Assembly (NCBI RefSeq): GCF_932276165.1
Contig: NC_064008.1
Location: 1,803,001 to 1,867,000 of the forward strand
Length of the DNA stretch: 64,000 nucleotides
DNA from: Plutella xylostella
Taxonomy: Eukaryota; Arthropoda; Insecta; Lepidoptera; Plutellidae
Direction: 5' to 3'
The translations under genes and the position numbers were made by a program. The notes beneath the pieces were generated by a model. The model was not told where the DNA came from. It saw only the letters and a program-made list of their open reading frames with translations, and searched no databases. Shown here in pieces: positions 9,620 to 21,506 of this stretch; position 1 is the first letter of the stretch; each line of letters starts with the position of its first letter.

Positions 9620-11324
9620 CCTGTCGGCTAAATATGTTTGCAAACAAAGCTATATTACTCAGAGGTGTGGACTGAAATCCTATGACAATGTATTAGTTTG
9701 TGTCGTTTAGAAACTTAATTATTCTATGAGGATACAGGATAATGAACGCTATGATATGTGAGTTTCGTAGAAGTAATTATGAAGTTTCGTCGTGGAAAAT
9801 TTAATTTAGTATTTTTTACTTAAATTGTATTTCGAGAACAGTTTTCTTTCAGTAAAATATCCTAACGTCAGAATATACACGTAAATTAATACTCCCATAT
9901 GTAGCGTAACTGTGGGATATCCTGTACAATAATTATATTATATATAATATATTAAGGGCCTTTTTCATAATGTCTGTAATAAAACCGGTGCTACCTTTGC
10001 TCGACAGTGACAGCATGTCTTTTATCCCACAGGTAGCCATAGAGATTGTGAAACAGGCCTTAAGTGATTTAACAACCACAGATATAGTATAAAGGATGTT
10101 AAATACTTAGCTAATAAACGAAATTGAAAATTACTTACTAATTAATTACTCCCAATAATCGAAATAACATTAAACGCGGCCATTAAAAGATATTAGGAAG
10201 AGGCTATCAGAGGACATCCCGGGCCAAAGTCAATTCCAGTAATTGAGTTCACTTCAAAAACTATCTATCACGAAATTCCTGTCCACTAAAAACATTCGAA
10301 AACCCACCCTAAACCAGTGCAAGAAATTCCAGAATCGCTTGAGGGAGAGATAAGTTATGACGTTACAGAAAACAGGCTAAGATGACCATAAATTTTGTAT
10401 AAAAGAGGATAATCGTGGATCCGTTTCGTCCGGGCCGCCGGCGCCCGGCGAGATTTCCGGAATTATCCGGGAATTCCGTAAATATTAAGTAAGTCATATT
10501 TTTTTCATATAAAAAATAGTCAATCTTCTGAGTTACTATTGAATAAATTCATTCCGATTAGTGTTTTTGTCAGAGAAATAAATGTGATCGTTAAAAGTTA
10601 TATTTTCTTGATTCTACTACTTGTACTGCATCAAACCACTTCAAAACTGACAAACTTTATATCGAGCTTTTTATTTATTACCTACTTCAATACAGGTAAT
10701 GCTGGAAACTAATAACAAATATGAAGTTGAAACTTCGTCCTCATATAATATAATTTGAAAAAACTGATTTGTTTAGAGGTAAGCTTCCACCTTTAGGCAT
10801 CTTACGCATCGGACGCATCGCATCCAGTGTTCTTTGTACAGAAATTCACACAAGTACATCTACTTCTGCCGACGCCGTTTCTCTATACATTTACGAAAAT
10901 CACTTTGGCCCGATACTTACGATGCGAATAGGTGGACTCTTACTTTAAAAGTCTTATTACGACTGCAAAGTGCAAACAAAGACACACCTTAAAAAATATA
11001 TAATAATGTAACTACATTTTCTTCCCATCAGGTTTAAAATCGTACACGAAATACATATTTCACATGCACAAGATTTTATTCCTAACGATGCTCCATCAAA
11101 GATTGACGCATTAAAAAAACCCACTCGTTATCTTGGCATCTTAAAAATACATTTTCCCCGTCAGTGTGACGTCACGTCTCATTATTCCGGAACACTCGTT
11201 CAACCGGCAACCGGGTCAAGAGCACCATGTATACTGTGCACGGCCCGAATAAGAACACCCTTTGCATGCGACGAGTAAAGACAGTGCTGTCTTGTACTTT
11301 GTATACTGAGTTGTTGTATACCTA
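9620..11324. other. Non-coding stretch; one low-repeat, possibly conserved block
   Basis: No gene seen. 10190-10500 is less AT-rich than its neighbours and contains a TATA-like TATAAAAGAGG (about 10396) followed by CG-rich GGGCCGCCGGCGCCCGG. It looks like single-copy sequence and could be a regulatory block. 11160-11290 (GTGACGTCACGTCTCATTA and CCGGCAACCGGG) is similar in character. No function can be assigned from sequence alone. Confidence 0.3.
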
Positions 11325-11420
11325 ACTGCTTCTGTGGTCTAGTGGTAGAAGATCTTCATAACCCCCTCTGGGTTCGATCCACTAGTAAGGCCCATTTTTG
11401 CAATAGCTAAATAAATAAAA
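11325..11420 (+). repeat. tRNA-derived SINE, second family (diverged)
   Basis: CTTCTGTGGTCTAGTGGTAG (box A) followed by GGGTTCGATCCAC (box B), the same head as the better copies at 40038-40143 (plus) and 25480-25556 (minus). Confidence 0.65.
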
Positions 11421-11745
11421 AAATGGAAACAATTTAGGAAATAAACTTTATTAATATATTCTTCATTTATTTTTCAATATTAATCTAGAAATAAATCATG
11501 AGATTAAATCAAGCTTCTTTACGAAAACAGTGATTTTTGGAAACCTCTAATGCGGGCCTTCTTAGGAACATAGTACCTACTTATCGTGGCCCGATATAAA
11601 TCAAGTAATTTATAGAGGCTATCAAAATAAAAACCATGTTTTTGCGTAAAACATAAACAAAATATGAGCTTCTTTGTTAATTAGTCAATTAATATCGTTT
11701 TTATGGTTGTAATATTACGTAGGGCTATCTTAGGCTTTGCAAAAC

Positions 11746-12002
11746 GACGACCGAATGGCGTAGTGGTTAGTGACCCTGACTACTGAGCCGAAGGTCCCGG
11801 GTTCGATTCCCGGCTGGGGCAGATATTTGTTTAAACACAGATATTTGTTCTCGGGTCTTGGGTGTTGATATTTATATTTAGTATCTATCTATCTATGTAT
11901 TTGTGTAGATATATCAGCTGTCCGACACCCATAACACAGGTTCTACCTAGCTTGGGGTCGGATGGCCGTGTGTGAGATGTCCCCACATATTAAAAAAAAA
12001 CC
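11746..12002 (+). mobile_element. tRNA-derived SINE, first family, near-complete copy
   Basis: Begins GACGACCGAATGGCGTAGTG (box A) with CCCGGGTTCGATTCCCGGCT (box B) downstream. It continues into a body with GATATTTGTTTAAACACAG, TCGGGTCTTGGGTGTTGATA, CAGCTGTCCGACACCCATAA and GGATGGCCGTGTGTGAGATG, ending in an A-run. Other copies lie at 12680-12919, 45546-46170, 49462-49679 (minus) and 61873-61955. Confidence 0.85.
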
Positions 12003-12679
12003 AAATCTACCTTCAATACAATAAGTTTTTTTAACCGACGACGGCCGAAATTGTCGCGTATGTTTGAGGTCTAAATGGAAAATTACGCGACTTAATACTC
12101 TCTGATAAGATACCTACTTACAAACGTGTATAATAACTGCTTATAAAGCTGACTTATTACATGATAGACATCTCGAACTCACTCAAACTCAAATAGTTTT
12201 ATTCATCGTATAAATATAAAATTTTCTGATGAACGTCAACTTTTACAAATTACTCTCATCATCAGCCAATAAGAAAGATGCACAGTGTTAGATGTCACCT
12301 AGGTAGGTATATCCTGCGGAGGACATAATAAATATACGAGTACATAGGATATTAATCCTACAGTTCTGAGTAATAATTAGGCGTATCATATAATTTTCCG
12401 AACTAATTACAATATACCTACATAATAAAACAATTAACTTATTAGATAACCTATACGACTAACATAACAACATAAATTGCCAGAAAGTTTTCCGTCCAGA
12501 AACTGCCGACACATCATATTATTCCATTATGGCGCTAGTCAAAATCTCAGTTCAGAAATTGAGCCGTAAGTAATCAGTCTTTGTGATTAATCGTCCAAGT
12601 TCTGGTTTCCATCACGTGGCAGACACACGCCTGCATGACTGGACACTTTCCACTTATACCTGCGGGCTCACTCTATATG
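12003..12679. other. Non-coding stretch, no gene seen
   Basis: AT-rich. A CTCATCATCAGCC string near 12254 is the complement of the GATGATGA tail typical of RTE-type LINE ends, so a short 3' fragment may lie there. Confidence 0.35.
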
Positions 12680-12919
12680 ATGGCTGAATGGTGTAGTGGT
12701 TAGTGACCCTGACTGCTATGCCGAAGGTCCCGGGTTCGATTCCCGGCTGGGGCAGATATTTGTTTTAAGACAGATATTTGTACTCGGGTCTTGGGTGTTG
12801 ATATTTATATTATAATACGTATTTGTGTAGATATATCAGCTGTCCGACACCCATAACACAGGTTCTGCCTAGCTTGGCGTCGGATGGCCGTGTGTGAGAT
12901 GTCCACATATTTATATTGA
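12680..12919 (+). mobile_element. tRNA-derived SINE, first family
   Basis: Head GATGGCTGAATGGTGTAGTG with box B GGGTTCGATTCCCGG, then the same body as 11746-12002 through GGCCGTGTGTGAGATGTCC. Only about 680 bp separates the two copies. Confidence 0.85.
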
Positions 12920-14228
12920 TCATTTCATTATATTTACTATTTTATTCGCTGTGGGGGTGTAAGTACCTGCACCTGGCTCTCTTGAATGGAACCTTATTTG
13001 TGTATATCCCCAAGGTCTAAACTGCCTTCTTATTCTTAACCCATAACTAGTTTTAACATCAAGTTGTTTTACTTTAGGATATGTTTAAGATTCCGATTCT
13101 AAGTGCAAATATGCAAAAAACTTAAATGGGTCGTTAACGACCCTCTGGGCATATATGGGCTAAGCTTGGACCATTTCCCACCACGCTGGTCCAATGCGGG
13201 TTGGTGGGTTCACATATCTAGATGAGCTTAATACACTCTATGAAAAACTAAGTTTCAGAGTGCTGCTGCGCAAACCAGGACTCTATCTCGTTGTATTAAA
13301 GGTGCCGATTGCACGACAGTTCTCGTTCATTCGTTTTTCGTCAGTATAGAGTAACCCTTCTGGAGCTAGTTATGATGCCTATAGTGTAGGGGCAAGAATA
13401 TATGGCCTATAGTATAACTTTAACTGAGAGACATAATATGGACATTTTAATCTCTGGTCTGGGAAATCAAGGTAGGTATAATCTTTTATTGTATAATGTA
13501 TTGGAATAAGGTTATTAAGCGCAAAAAGCCAACTCAGAAACTTTTGTTTCTAAATATTCGAATTTATGTTTTTTGTAACGACCGCTTGTCTCGTCTAACT
13601 TTACCTTACTATATCATATTTCGAACACCCTGTACAATCAAAGTATTCCTAACTGTCCAACTCCCCTTACGAAACAATACATCTCATGCAGAATAAAAGT
13701 CAAAGATTACGGTCGTATATTTCAGCGTATTTCCCAAAGTGTTTTCCACAAATAATAAGTTCGAAACATGATAAATATGGTGTAATATTTCAAGTGAAAT
13801 TCTCGCAAACTCGCAAAGAAACATGTGTAAAAGAATTTTTATCAATTTGTATCCGTTGTGGAGTTGAACAGTATAGGCCGGGAGCAGGAAGCTTAAAAGT
13901 AAAACATACGCACACCCCGTAATAGAATAGAATATAACTTTATTGGTCACCACAAATAGCAAAACATACAAAGATTACTTATAAACTAGGACCAATGATC
14001 AATATGGCTAAGAGCTTCACACAGAGTTCTCACAGGTAACCTTAAATATATACCTTCTACTTCTACCTATTAATAATATTAGTAAATAAACCAAACATAC
14101 TACAAAAATAATTGCTAACAATAATCATTCACTCACAAGCACGAGTAATGACAACTGTCCAGTGACGTGGAACGGTTTCGATCAACATTCAACATTTACA
14201 GTTGGTAAGTAGAATAACGACCAAAACC
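12920..14228. other. Non-coding stretch with dispersed-repeat fragments
   Basis: Contains a fragment CCACCACGCTGGTCCAATGC with GGGTTGGTGGG (about 13178-13210), a family also seen at 35920-36010 and 46325-46440. A patch at 13259-13350 is related to 55890-56000 in inverted orientation. ACACCCTGTA (13625) is a MITE-end fragment. From about 13925 a minus-strand LINE-type 3' end (ACTTTATTGGTCACCACAAA) is likely. Confidence 0.4.
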
Positions 14229-14732
14229 ATTTGTTAGTCGTATACCTCGAAATCAAAAAATCCTTGTAGCTTTTCACCTATTCGCATTTCGCCGCGATAT
14301 CAAAATTTCTGAATAGATTTTTATTCCTGTAGTATAATTTTTGATCGCTACTGACAATTGTCTGAAAAAATCATAATAGATTTACTTTCCTGCCTGCCTT
14401 CACTGTAGTCGCTTTTCACCTTGATGGATATTTGTTTGTAATGCATTATTAGGTACATATCGCGATATTTCTTTTACACGACAGCAATATGCGACCCAAA
14501 TAAGATGCGACATAAAATACTTACTTGCTATTCAAAATATATGCAACTTAATAAATAAGCTATTGATAATACATGCTACATAAAAATTTGCTACTGTTGT
14601 AAAAATCTGTTAAAAATATATGCTAGTAACAAAATATATTATACGCTACAACAAAAAACGCTATCGCGGCGAAATGCGAATAGGTGAAAAGCTACAAGGA
14701 TTTTTTGATTTCGAGGTATACGACTAACAAAT
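14229..14732. mobile_element. 504-bp MITE with ~69-bp inverted ends
   Basis: The left end ATTTGTTAGTCGTATACCTC runs to ATTTCGCCGCGAT (about 14297) and is repeated as the exact complement from ATCGCGGCGAAAT (about 14663) to GTATACGACTAACAAAT (14732). The interior is AT-rich and non-coding. I could not fix a target duplication, so the superfamily is unassigned. Confidence 0.75.
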
Positions 14733-15288
14733 GCCACACATTAGCTATCAACAATCCTCAAGCAGCATCGTTTATTTATGAAACATGATCTATGTATTAT
14801 AGTATGTCCGTTTTCTTTTTAAAGGATGATCATGTCCTTAACGGGATTATTACTACAGGCTAAACAAATTAGACAAAATAATTAGATTGATAGACAGATA
14901 TTATTTATTTGTACACAAAAACAGGACACATACATATTACAGAACTTATACGACACACAAAATCGGTCTTATCTTGGAAAGCGATTTCTTCCAGACAACC
15001 TCCGGATGGAAGGATATGAAATGAAATTTTATTTGTCTTATATTTCCCCATCCAACTCCCAGTCCACATTCTAACCTCGTCTGCCCCCGGGAGCGCCTCC
15101 GCTGATAAATGACACTTTACACCGAATTCGCACTGAAATGAAAGAAAACAAAATGTCCCACAAGTCCCGTGTTAATGCTTAATAACATCGATCATATTCA
15201 CTATGGGAAGCACAGGAAAAGAGGCTTCCCCGAGTGACGTGTCAACTATTCCCTCTATACTTGATCTTAATATACTATAAGTACCCTA
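14733..15288. other. Non-coding; LINE or SINE 3'-tail fragment
   Basis: 14896-15070 contains TTATTTGTACACAAAAACAG with CCAGACAACCTCCGGATGG, resembling the 3' tail of the long SINE at 25080-25170. Nothing else recognised. Confidence 0.35.
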
Positions 15289-15290
15289 TA

Positions 15291-15541
15291 CAGGGTGTTG
15301 CAAAATTGGTATACTAAGCCGAAACCTACATGTTATATCTAAGCCCGAAACTGAAATCAGAATTTGGAAATTCGCGAAAAAAAAAAAAAAACATAGTAAA
15401 AGTCACGTGACCAACAAAGTTTCTATGGAAAATAATTTTTTTTTTTCGCGAATTTTCAAATTCTGATTTCAGTTTCGGGCTTAGATATAACATGCTGCAC
15501 GTGTAGGTTTCGGCTTAGTATACCAATTTTGCAACATCCTG
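15291..15541. mobile_element. Full palindromic CAGGGTGTTGC MITE with TA target duplication
   Basis: Left CAGGGTGTTGCAAAATTGG and right CCAATTTTGCAACATCCTG are near-perfect complements, and the whole 251 bp folds on itself around GTCACGTGAC. TA flanks both ends (15289-15290 and 15542-15543), as for Tc1/mariner-type elements. Confidence 0.8.
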
Positions 15542-15591
15542 TATACGACCAGCGCACCCTGGGCAGTCAGCGACTGATAATAACTTATTAT

Positions 15592-15595
15592 ATGG
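15592..15595. repeat. 4-bp target-site duplication (ATGG), left
   Basis: ATGG directly before the left LTR; the same four bases follow the right LTR at 21404-21407. Confidence 0.75.
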
Positions 15596-15706
15596 TGTAA
15601 TGAGGCGAGCAATCAAGAACACGGTTGATGTGCGAATGGTCTTTATTATTAATATGAAGTACGTATTAGGTACCTATGTATGGAGGGAAGGTGTTGCCAC
15701 ACTACA
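15596..15706 (-). repeat. 111-bp LTR, 3' copy in element sense
   Basis: In plus reading it starts TGTAATGAGGCGAGCAATC and ends GTTGCCACACTACA, so both strands start TGTA and end TACA. By eye it is identical to 21293-21403, implying recent insertion. Confidence 0.8.
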
Positions 15707-18700
15707 CCTTCCCCCTTTTCGAATAAAAAATGTTACATAATTACATTTTTTCAATTTTTAATATGAGTCGGTAATTGTTAAAATAGATTTTTACAAGTAA
15801 TTACAGATACAGAATAATCAGACATTTAAATTTCGTTCTTCTCCAAGGTTACTAATATGTTACTACTTAAGTTCACAAAATTACTTAAAATTGGTTGCTT
15901 TTAAACAAAAAAAATACATTTTGAATCTTTTTATATACAGGAAAATCCTAATTTAAAACAATATGAAAGCTCGGGTATGTTATTAGTTACGTACAAACTC
16001 TATATAAATGTATAAACATTAAAATTTAAATTGATTTTATAGAAATAAGTTATTGCAAGTGTTTTTGTACTGAACACAAAAATTAAACCACATCGTTGAC
16101 ATCAAAGCTTTTTTTTTTTTCATTGATTACATGGTTAAACACGTAAAGTTAACATTAAGAATTTAAGTGTGCACTTTATATCCAACAAAGAATAATATAA
16201 TTTCCGGACTATTAATATTTTAGTTTTATTTATTTTTTAATACAATTTTAGTTATGGATATCTCAATGTATACCAAGTATTAACATAATATATTACGTAT
16301 TAATTTCCTATTGCAAATTCTGATTCTGAAAAGATTTATTATTATGATAGTGCACACATTAATACAATATAAAATGAAACAATAAGTACAATTATAAGTT
16401 TCCTCAAAACTTAACATATATTTTATCTTAACATAAAGTAATGTTGACGCATTGTTGACGACTATAAAGACTCGCTTGTTCATAATTTTATTACCCAAAA
16501 TTAAATGTAGGTATATAGGTATTATTTAAAAAAAAATATTTTTATTACACCTGTATAGCTGTATAGGTACCCTTAAAATGTATACTCCAAACATATTTTT
16601 AGATTTAATATTAAAATTTCAATAAGTATTTATATTAATTATTTCAAGTTATTTAGTTTCAATATTATTAAAACTCCGTATATACTTGTTCTACAAGAAA
16701 CTCATTTAACACAAGTTGTGTCCAACTAAAATTCAAAATTATCTAATGATTATAGAAGGATTTGTCCTTGACTGTACTTGTAAATATATTTAAATGTAAA
16801 TTATTAGTTTATATGATTTATGTACATTATGATTAAAACTTTATCTTATCTTCTTTTTTATATATTAAACTGACGTATGTTATTAATTCAAATCATTATA
16901 ATGTTTCTTCCTATACATATTTCCTTTTTTAAATACTTCTTTTGACATTTACTATATTTTATTTATTTTGCGTATATTTATCATCATTCATATTCGTTTA
17001 TTTTCAAAATTACCTTTAATCATTTATTTATACTTTATTTCATTTATTTTGCGTATATATTTCATCATTCATATTCTTTTATTTTCAAAGTCATCTTTTA
17101 TTTTTTATTTATACTTCATTTAATTTCACACATACACATTTACGAAAGGTACATATAATTATTTCCACTCTTTGGTGGGCCAGGCCTGGTCTTCATTATT
17201 TATTTATATATTTATCTGCAGGGTACGCAAAACAACGAGAGTCGACTCTATAATAATTATAATATAAAAAACACATATTCCATAAATATTACAAGGGCAC
17301 ATTTAAACTAGCTCTACTCTTAGGCAATTCCAAAATTCTTCACGGAGGGTTCTCGACCGCACTATGATCAGAAATAAGGACGTGACACCTTGTTGTACCC
17401 TACCATATGTACCTTCGATGACTTTGCTATTTACTTTTTATTTATATAAGTCCTCTGACCATACGTAATCGCTAATTATCTTGGTAATTGCGCTCTGTAT
17501 GTCCCTTACTCGTATTACCTTCTTTATATTACTCATGTCCTTTAGAATCCTTCGGCCAATAAAATATTGTTAACGCTTGGGTGATCAGTCCAATTGTTTA
17601 TTCACTGACCAAAGTTTCCTCAACCATACATTTCTCACGTGCACATGAGCTACTGAACCTTCATACATTACCTAATATTCTTTATCATTGCTTACTCATA
17701 ACCATTTTCACCATAATTCATAGATCTTCATTCAATTAACAAAACTAATCAATCCCTAGTCTCAAAAGAGTACTAAACAATCTTTATACTTGTACATCGA
17801 CATCTATACCCTTCGCTTATCTACATACGACGACGACAAGACGATTCGTACCTAATCATCATTTCTTGGAACGACAAAAAGATCTTTAATACTACATCCA
17901 GCCGTGTCTTTGCTCGCAAAATAAACTTTACACTCTATATTTTACTCTTCTTTCTTTTATTACGATTTTGTTTTCTTTTTAAACCATTATATTAACGTAA
18001 CCGTATCAAATATTTATTTTCTATAATTTTTATTCTTTACATTCCAAACTTTATAATTTTTATTTATGGGTACCTATGTTTAAAATCAGTAACTATTTTT
18101 CGAAATCATATTTCCTAATCTAATTCTGGTACGTACCTAGTTGTAATATCTTTATTAGTTTACCCAAATAATTTTCATTATAATATATATTTATCTGAAG
18201 TGTAAGTACATTTCGAATAATATGTTGGTACTTACTTAAATTTATGTTGATACTGGAACTTCATTATACTATTGAGATATATTTTAATATTATTTTTAGA
18301 AATGCCGAATCCTTAAATTATTTTAATTTAATGAAAAAAAATTACAGGTGGTCAGGTTTCTCTGACTCTAACTGTACTTAACTCTCTGACTGTAACAGTA
18401 TTATTATCATCAGTTTTTATTTGTATATTTTATTTAATTATCTCACGCATAAATTTTTTGACTACTGCATATTTCTGTTTACTGTTTTCTGATTCTATTT
18501 TATACTACCAATGCATGATCTCCTTAACAAAATGAAATTCAAAAATAATAACTTAAATTTAGACCTGTTAAACTTTAGCTTAAATGTTGCATCGTGACAT
18601 GACATGATTTCCCAATATGCAGGATCATCAAATTCTTCACTGCATGTGCGGCGGATCGAAATACGATATCTGTTGAGCGTGTGACCATTTTTGTGAGAAG

Positions 18701-19050
18701 TATGTTTTTGTTATATGGATTCAAAGAATAAAGCTATGCATCGCTCCAAATCTGTAATTGAACTTTGATACGTTTTTATAAGAATAGTTATGATACATCT
18801 AGTGCTATCTTTTCTATGGGATATAAGTATAAGATGATGGGATAAATGGGAAAAATATTATCGGTTTTAGCGTTACGAAACTGTGACATAATAATAAATC
18901 TCTTTATGAATGCGATTTTGATACAAGAAAAATACCATATAAACGGTTTTATTTTTGGTTTTTTTTTATAAGCTGTAGGTAATGATTATTTTATTGGTTT
19001 ACTATCATCACAATTTAAAAAAAAAATAGGTCTGAATTTATTGATATTTA

Positions 19051-19060
19051 TATGATTTAT
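19051..19060. repeat. 10-bp target duplication of the nested RTE (TATGATTTAT)
   Basis: TATGATTTAT here and again at 19768-19777 flank the truncated RTE insertion. Confidence 0.7.
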
Positions 19061-19767
19061 CCCTGAAGGTTGGCCTGAGGATGAATATGTCCAAGACTAA
19101 GGTCATGTCCAGCATTCCCACCGAAGTTTCCAACATTACTGTTGGAAACCATAAACTGGAGGTGGTGAATGAATACACTTATCTTGGACATTGTTTATCC
19201 TTTGGCCGAGAATCACAGGTCAAAGAGATCACGAGGCGGATTCAACTGGGATGGGCCGCCTTTTCAAAACTAGATGATGTCCTGAAGTCTAAGATCCCAC
19301 AATGCCTGAAGACCAAGGTGTTTAACCAATGTGTCTTGCCCACACTAACATACGGTGCCGAAACATGGACGCTTACCAAGGAAACTGTGCACCGAATCAG
19401 AGTTGCACAGAGAGCTATGGAGCGAGCCATGTTAGGCATTTCGCTTAGAGACCGTATTCCCAACGTGGTGATCCGCAAAAGGACCAAAGTGTTCGACGTC
19501 GGTATGCGGGTCGCCGAACTGAAATGGGAGTGGGCGGGACACTTGGCTCGTCGGGAGGACGGAAGGTGGACAAAGGCGGTCACAGAATGGTGGCCTAGAG
19601 ACGGACGAAGAGCGGTTGGCAGACCACCTGCTAGATGGTCCGATGACATCTGCAAGGTTGCAGGGAAGCAGTGGATCAGAGCGGCACAGGACCGGAAGAA
19701 TTGGCGTACAAATAAGGAGGCCTATACCCAACAGTGGGCGATAGAAGGCTGATGATGATGATGATGA
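19061..19767 (+). mobile_element. 5'-truncated RTE-type LINE copy with (GAT)n tail
   Basis: About 707 bp ending in a GATGATGATGAT tail and flanked by a 10-bp duplication, as expected for target-primed insertion of a LINE that lost its 5' end. It interrupts the interior of the LTR element 15596-21403 and is therefore younger. Confidence 0.75.
19063..19752 (+). pseudogene. C-terminal part of an RTE-type reverse transcriptase
   Basis: Open from 19063 to the stop at 19752; the first ATG (19081) is internal to the original protein. The start GLRMNMSKTKVM is the end of the RT domain. It continues with EYTYLGH, TYGAETWTLT (about residues 90-100 from the ATG) and the C-terminal module WAGHLARREDGRW followed by GRPPARWSDD. 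The N-terminal endonuclease and the YADD-containing core are missing, so it cannot be active. The frame has no internal stop, consistent with a recent insertion. Confidence 0.85.
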
Positions 19768-20847
19768 TATGATTTATTGATATTTACTTTCATACTATTT
19801 ATTAATTTTCAGCAATATCTGGCTTGTGGTGGATTATTTAGTTAATTTATTTTTATAGTTTAATTTTTAGCAGCTTAATTTTTAAATGCAAATAATTAAT
19901 TTAAATATGGGTTAAAAAAATGGCTAGTCAAGGAATGTTTTTATAGTACCAAAGAATATTTTGAATTTAAGTGATATTAATCACTTACATACTCACAATA
20001 GTAAATTTTACAATGCATTGAATTTGTAATTTAGATTATTTTATTTTTTAAACAAAAATGTATCTATAATTATCTATTTAAGTATATAATTTAATTAGAT
20101 GTTATTTAATAGGGTTAGCAATTTAATTTTGAAATATGAATAGTACTTTGACGGAATTTAGACATTTTAGATTGAAAAATATTTTCGAACAAATTATAAG
20201 AAATAAGGTAAGATTTTCTATGATTAACATTTTAAAATATGTATTAATTTTATGAGTTCTATTATTTATCCGTATCAATATGTTTATCTTTTAGAAATCA
20301 AAATATTTTTTATGAGATTTAAACCAAAGTCCTTATTTAAACCACTTTAAACCTGTAAAATAAAATATCCTGAAATGAAATATAATATTATGTAATATAA
20401 AAATTGACAATAAGTATGGACACGTACGATATATGTATGATTTTCTAATATATTTACTAGATTTTAATTGATGAAATATTAGCTAGTCGTCAACAAGCGT
20501 CATTAAAATTATTATACTTCCAAAGAAAATAAACATACAATAATATATTTTAGGTACCTAAGTAATCTAGGCACTTCCATATTTAATAAAAGGTATTTAA
20601 GTCGGTTAGAAGTTCCATCTGTGACATTCCATATTGGAAATTATTTATTATTTACTCAATCATTTCTGCATATTTAGATCCAACACAATTAAAAAAAAAA
20701 TACTTTAGTTAGGTATATTTTGACATCAACAACTTTGACTTATCTGTTTCTCAATGAATTTAAAAGAACGCTATAAAGAATAAATATATAATAATTAGCC
20801 AACCTGAATTTTTAAATAACTACTGTTCCGAAAAAAATATAAATTTC

Positions 20848-21060
20848 TCATCTGGCGTGGCGTGGCGGTCGAACTTGCGGGGATCCAACTCGGGCGCGTC
20901 CAGCTGCTCGCGTCCCTCTGGGCGGCATCAGGCAGCAGCATCCTCCTCCAGCCTCGCAGCTGTAGCTCGGAGGACATCCTCTGCTACCCGACTCGCACAC
21001 TCCCAGCGCCTTCTCCTCAGCAGCTAATTTTTCTCCCGGCGCCATCCATGTTTTTGTAGA
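20848..21060 (-). other. GC-rich leader or gag-like remnant of the short-LTR element
   Basis: This block lies just downstream of the primer-binding site in element sense and is far more GC-rich than the rest of the element. All three minus frames carry short ORFs; one contains EQLDAPELDPRKFDRHATPD, which has the look of real coding sequence. No family was recognised. It may be a decayed gag start or a packaging leader. Confidence 0.3.
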
Positions 21061-21275
21061 ATTTTATTATATATTGTCCACTTGATTGTCATGTTTATTT
21101 TCTTCAAGTTTCTTATATTTAATTAATTATTATTATTTATTGGAATTTTTATCCTTTAGATTATATGAATCGTCCATTTTCATTTTATCACTCACACAAT
21201 TTTTTTTTTGTAAAAGTCTTTTGTTTTTAATTTATTTTATTATTCGGTCCGCCGGCACTGCCACGGAGGCAGGCC

Positions 21276-21292
21276 GGCTGGCACGGTCGCCA
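21276..21292 (-). promoter_or_regulatory. Putative primer-binding site of the short-LTR element
   Basis: In element sense TGGCGACCGTGCCAGCC directly follows the 5' LTR. The TGG start would pair with a tRNA CCA end. The primer tRNA is not certain; a tRNA ending CGCCA is implied. Confidence 0.55.
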
Positions 21293-21403
21293 TGTAATGA
21301 GGCGAGCAATCAAGAACACGGTTGATGTGCGAATGGTCTTTATTATTAATATGAAGTACGTATTAGGTACCTATGTATGGAGGGAAGGTGTTGCCACACT
21401 ACA
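21293..21403 (-). repeat. 111-bp LTR, 5' copy in element sense
   Basis: Identical to 15596-15706; followed by the ATGG target duplication at 21404-21407. Confidence 0.8.
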
Positions 21404-21506
21404 ATGGCTAATTCTTTCACCACGGTGACAAACCACACCAAAACACCCAGCTGCCACAGCACCACCGACACAATAAGCAATTAACAAATTTAAGCAGTAT
21501 AGCTTA

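Larger units (their letters stand above)
15596..21403 (-). mobile_element. 5.8-kb non-autonomous LTR retrotransposon with very short (111-bp) LTRs
   Basis: Identical 111-bp direct repeats (15596-15706 and 21293-21403) are flanked by ATGG. In minus orientation the 5' LTR (right) is followed by a primer-binding-like TGGCGACCGTGCCAGCC (21276-21292). The 3' LTR (left) is preceded by a purine tract CGAAAAGGGGGAAGG (15707-15721). Together these define orientation and the reverse-transcription layout. The interior is AT-rich and lacks gag-pol, apart from a GC-rich leader at 20848-21060, so it must rely on enzymes in trans (a LARD-like element). A truncated RTE copy (19061-19767) is nested in it. The 4-bp duplication suits Ty3/gypsy, but the lineage is unassigned. 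Confidence 0.8.

Noticed and set aside
19242..19731. Minus-strand ORFs of 137 and 99 aa
   Set aside because: Antisense shadows of the RTE C-terminal fragment.
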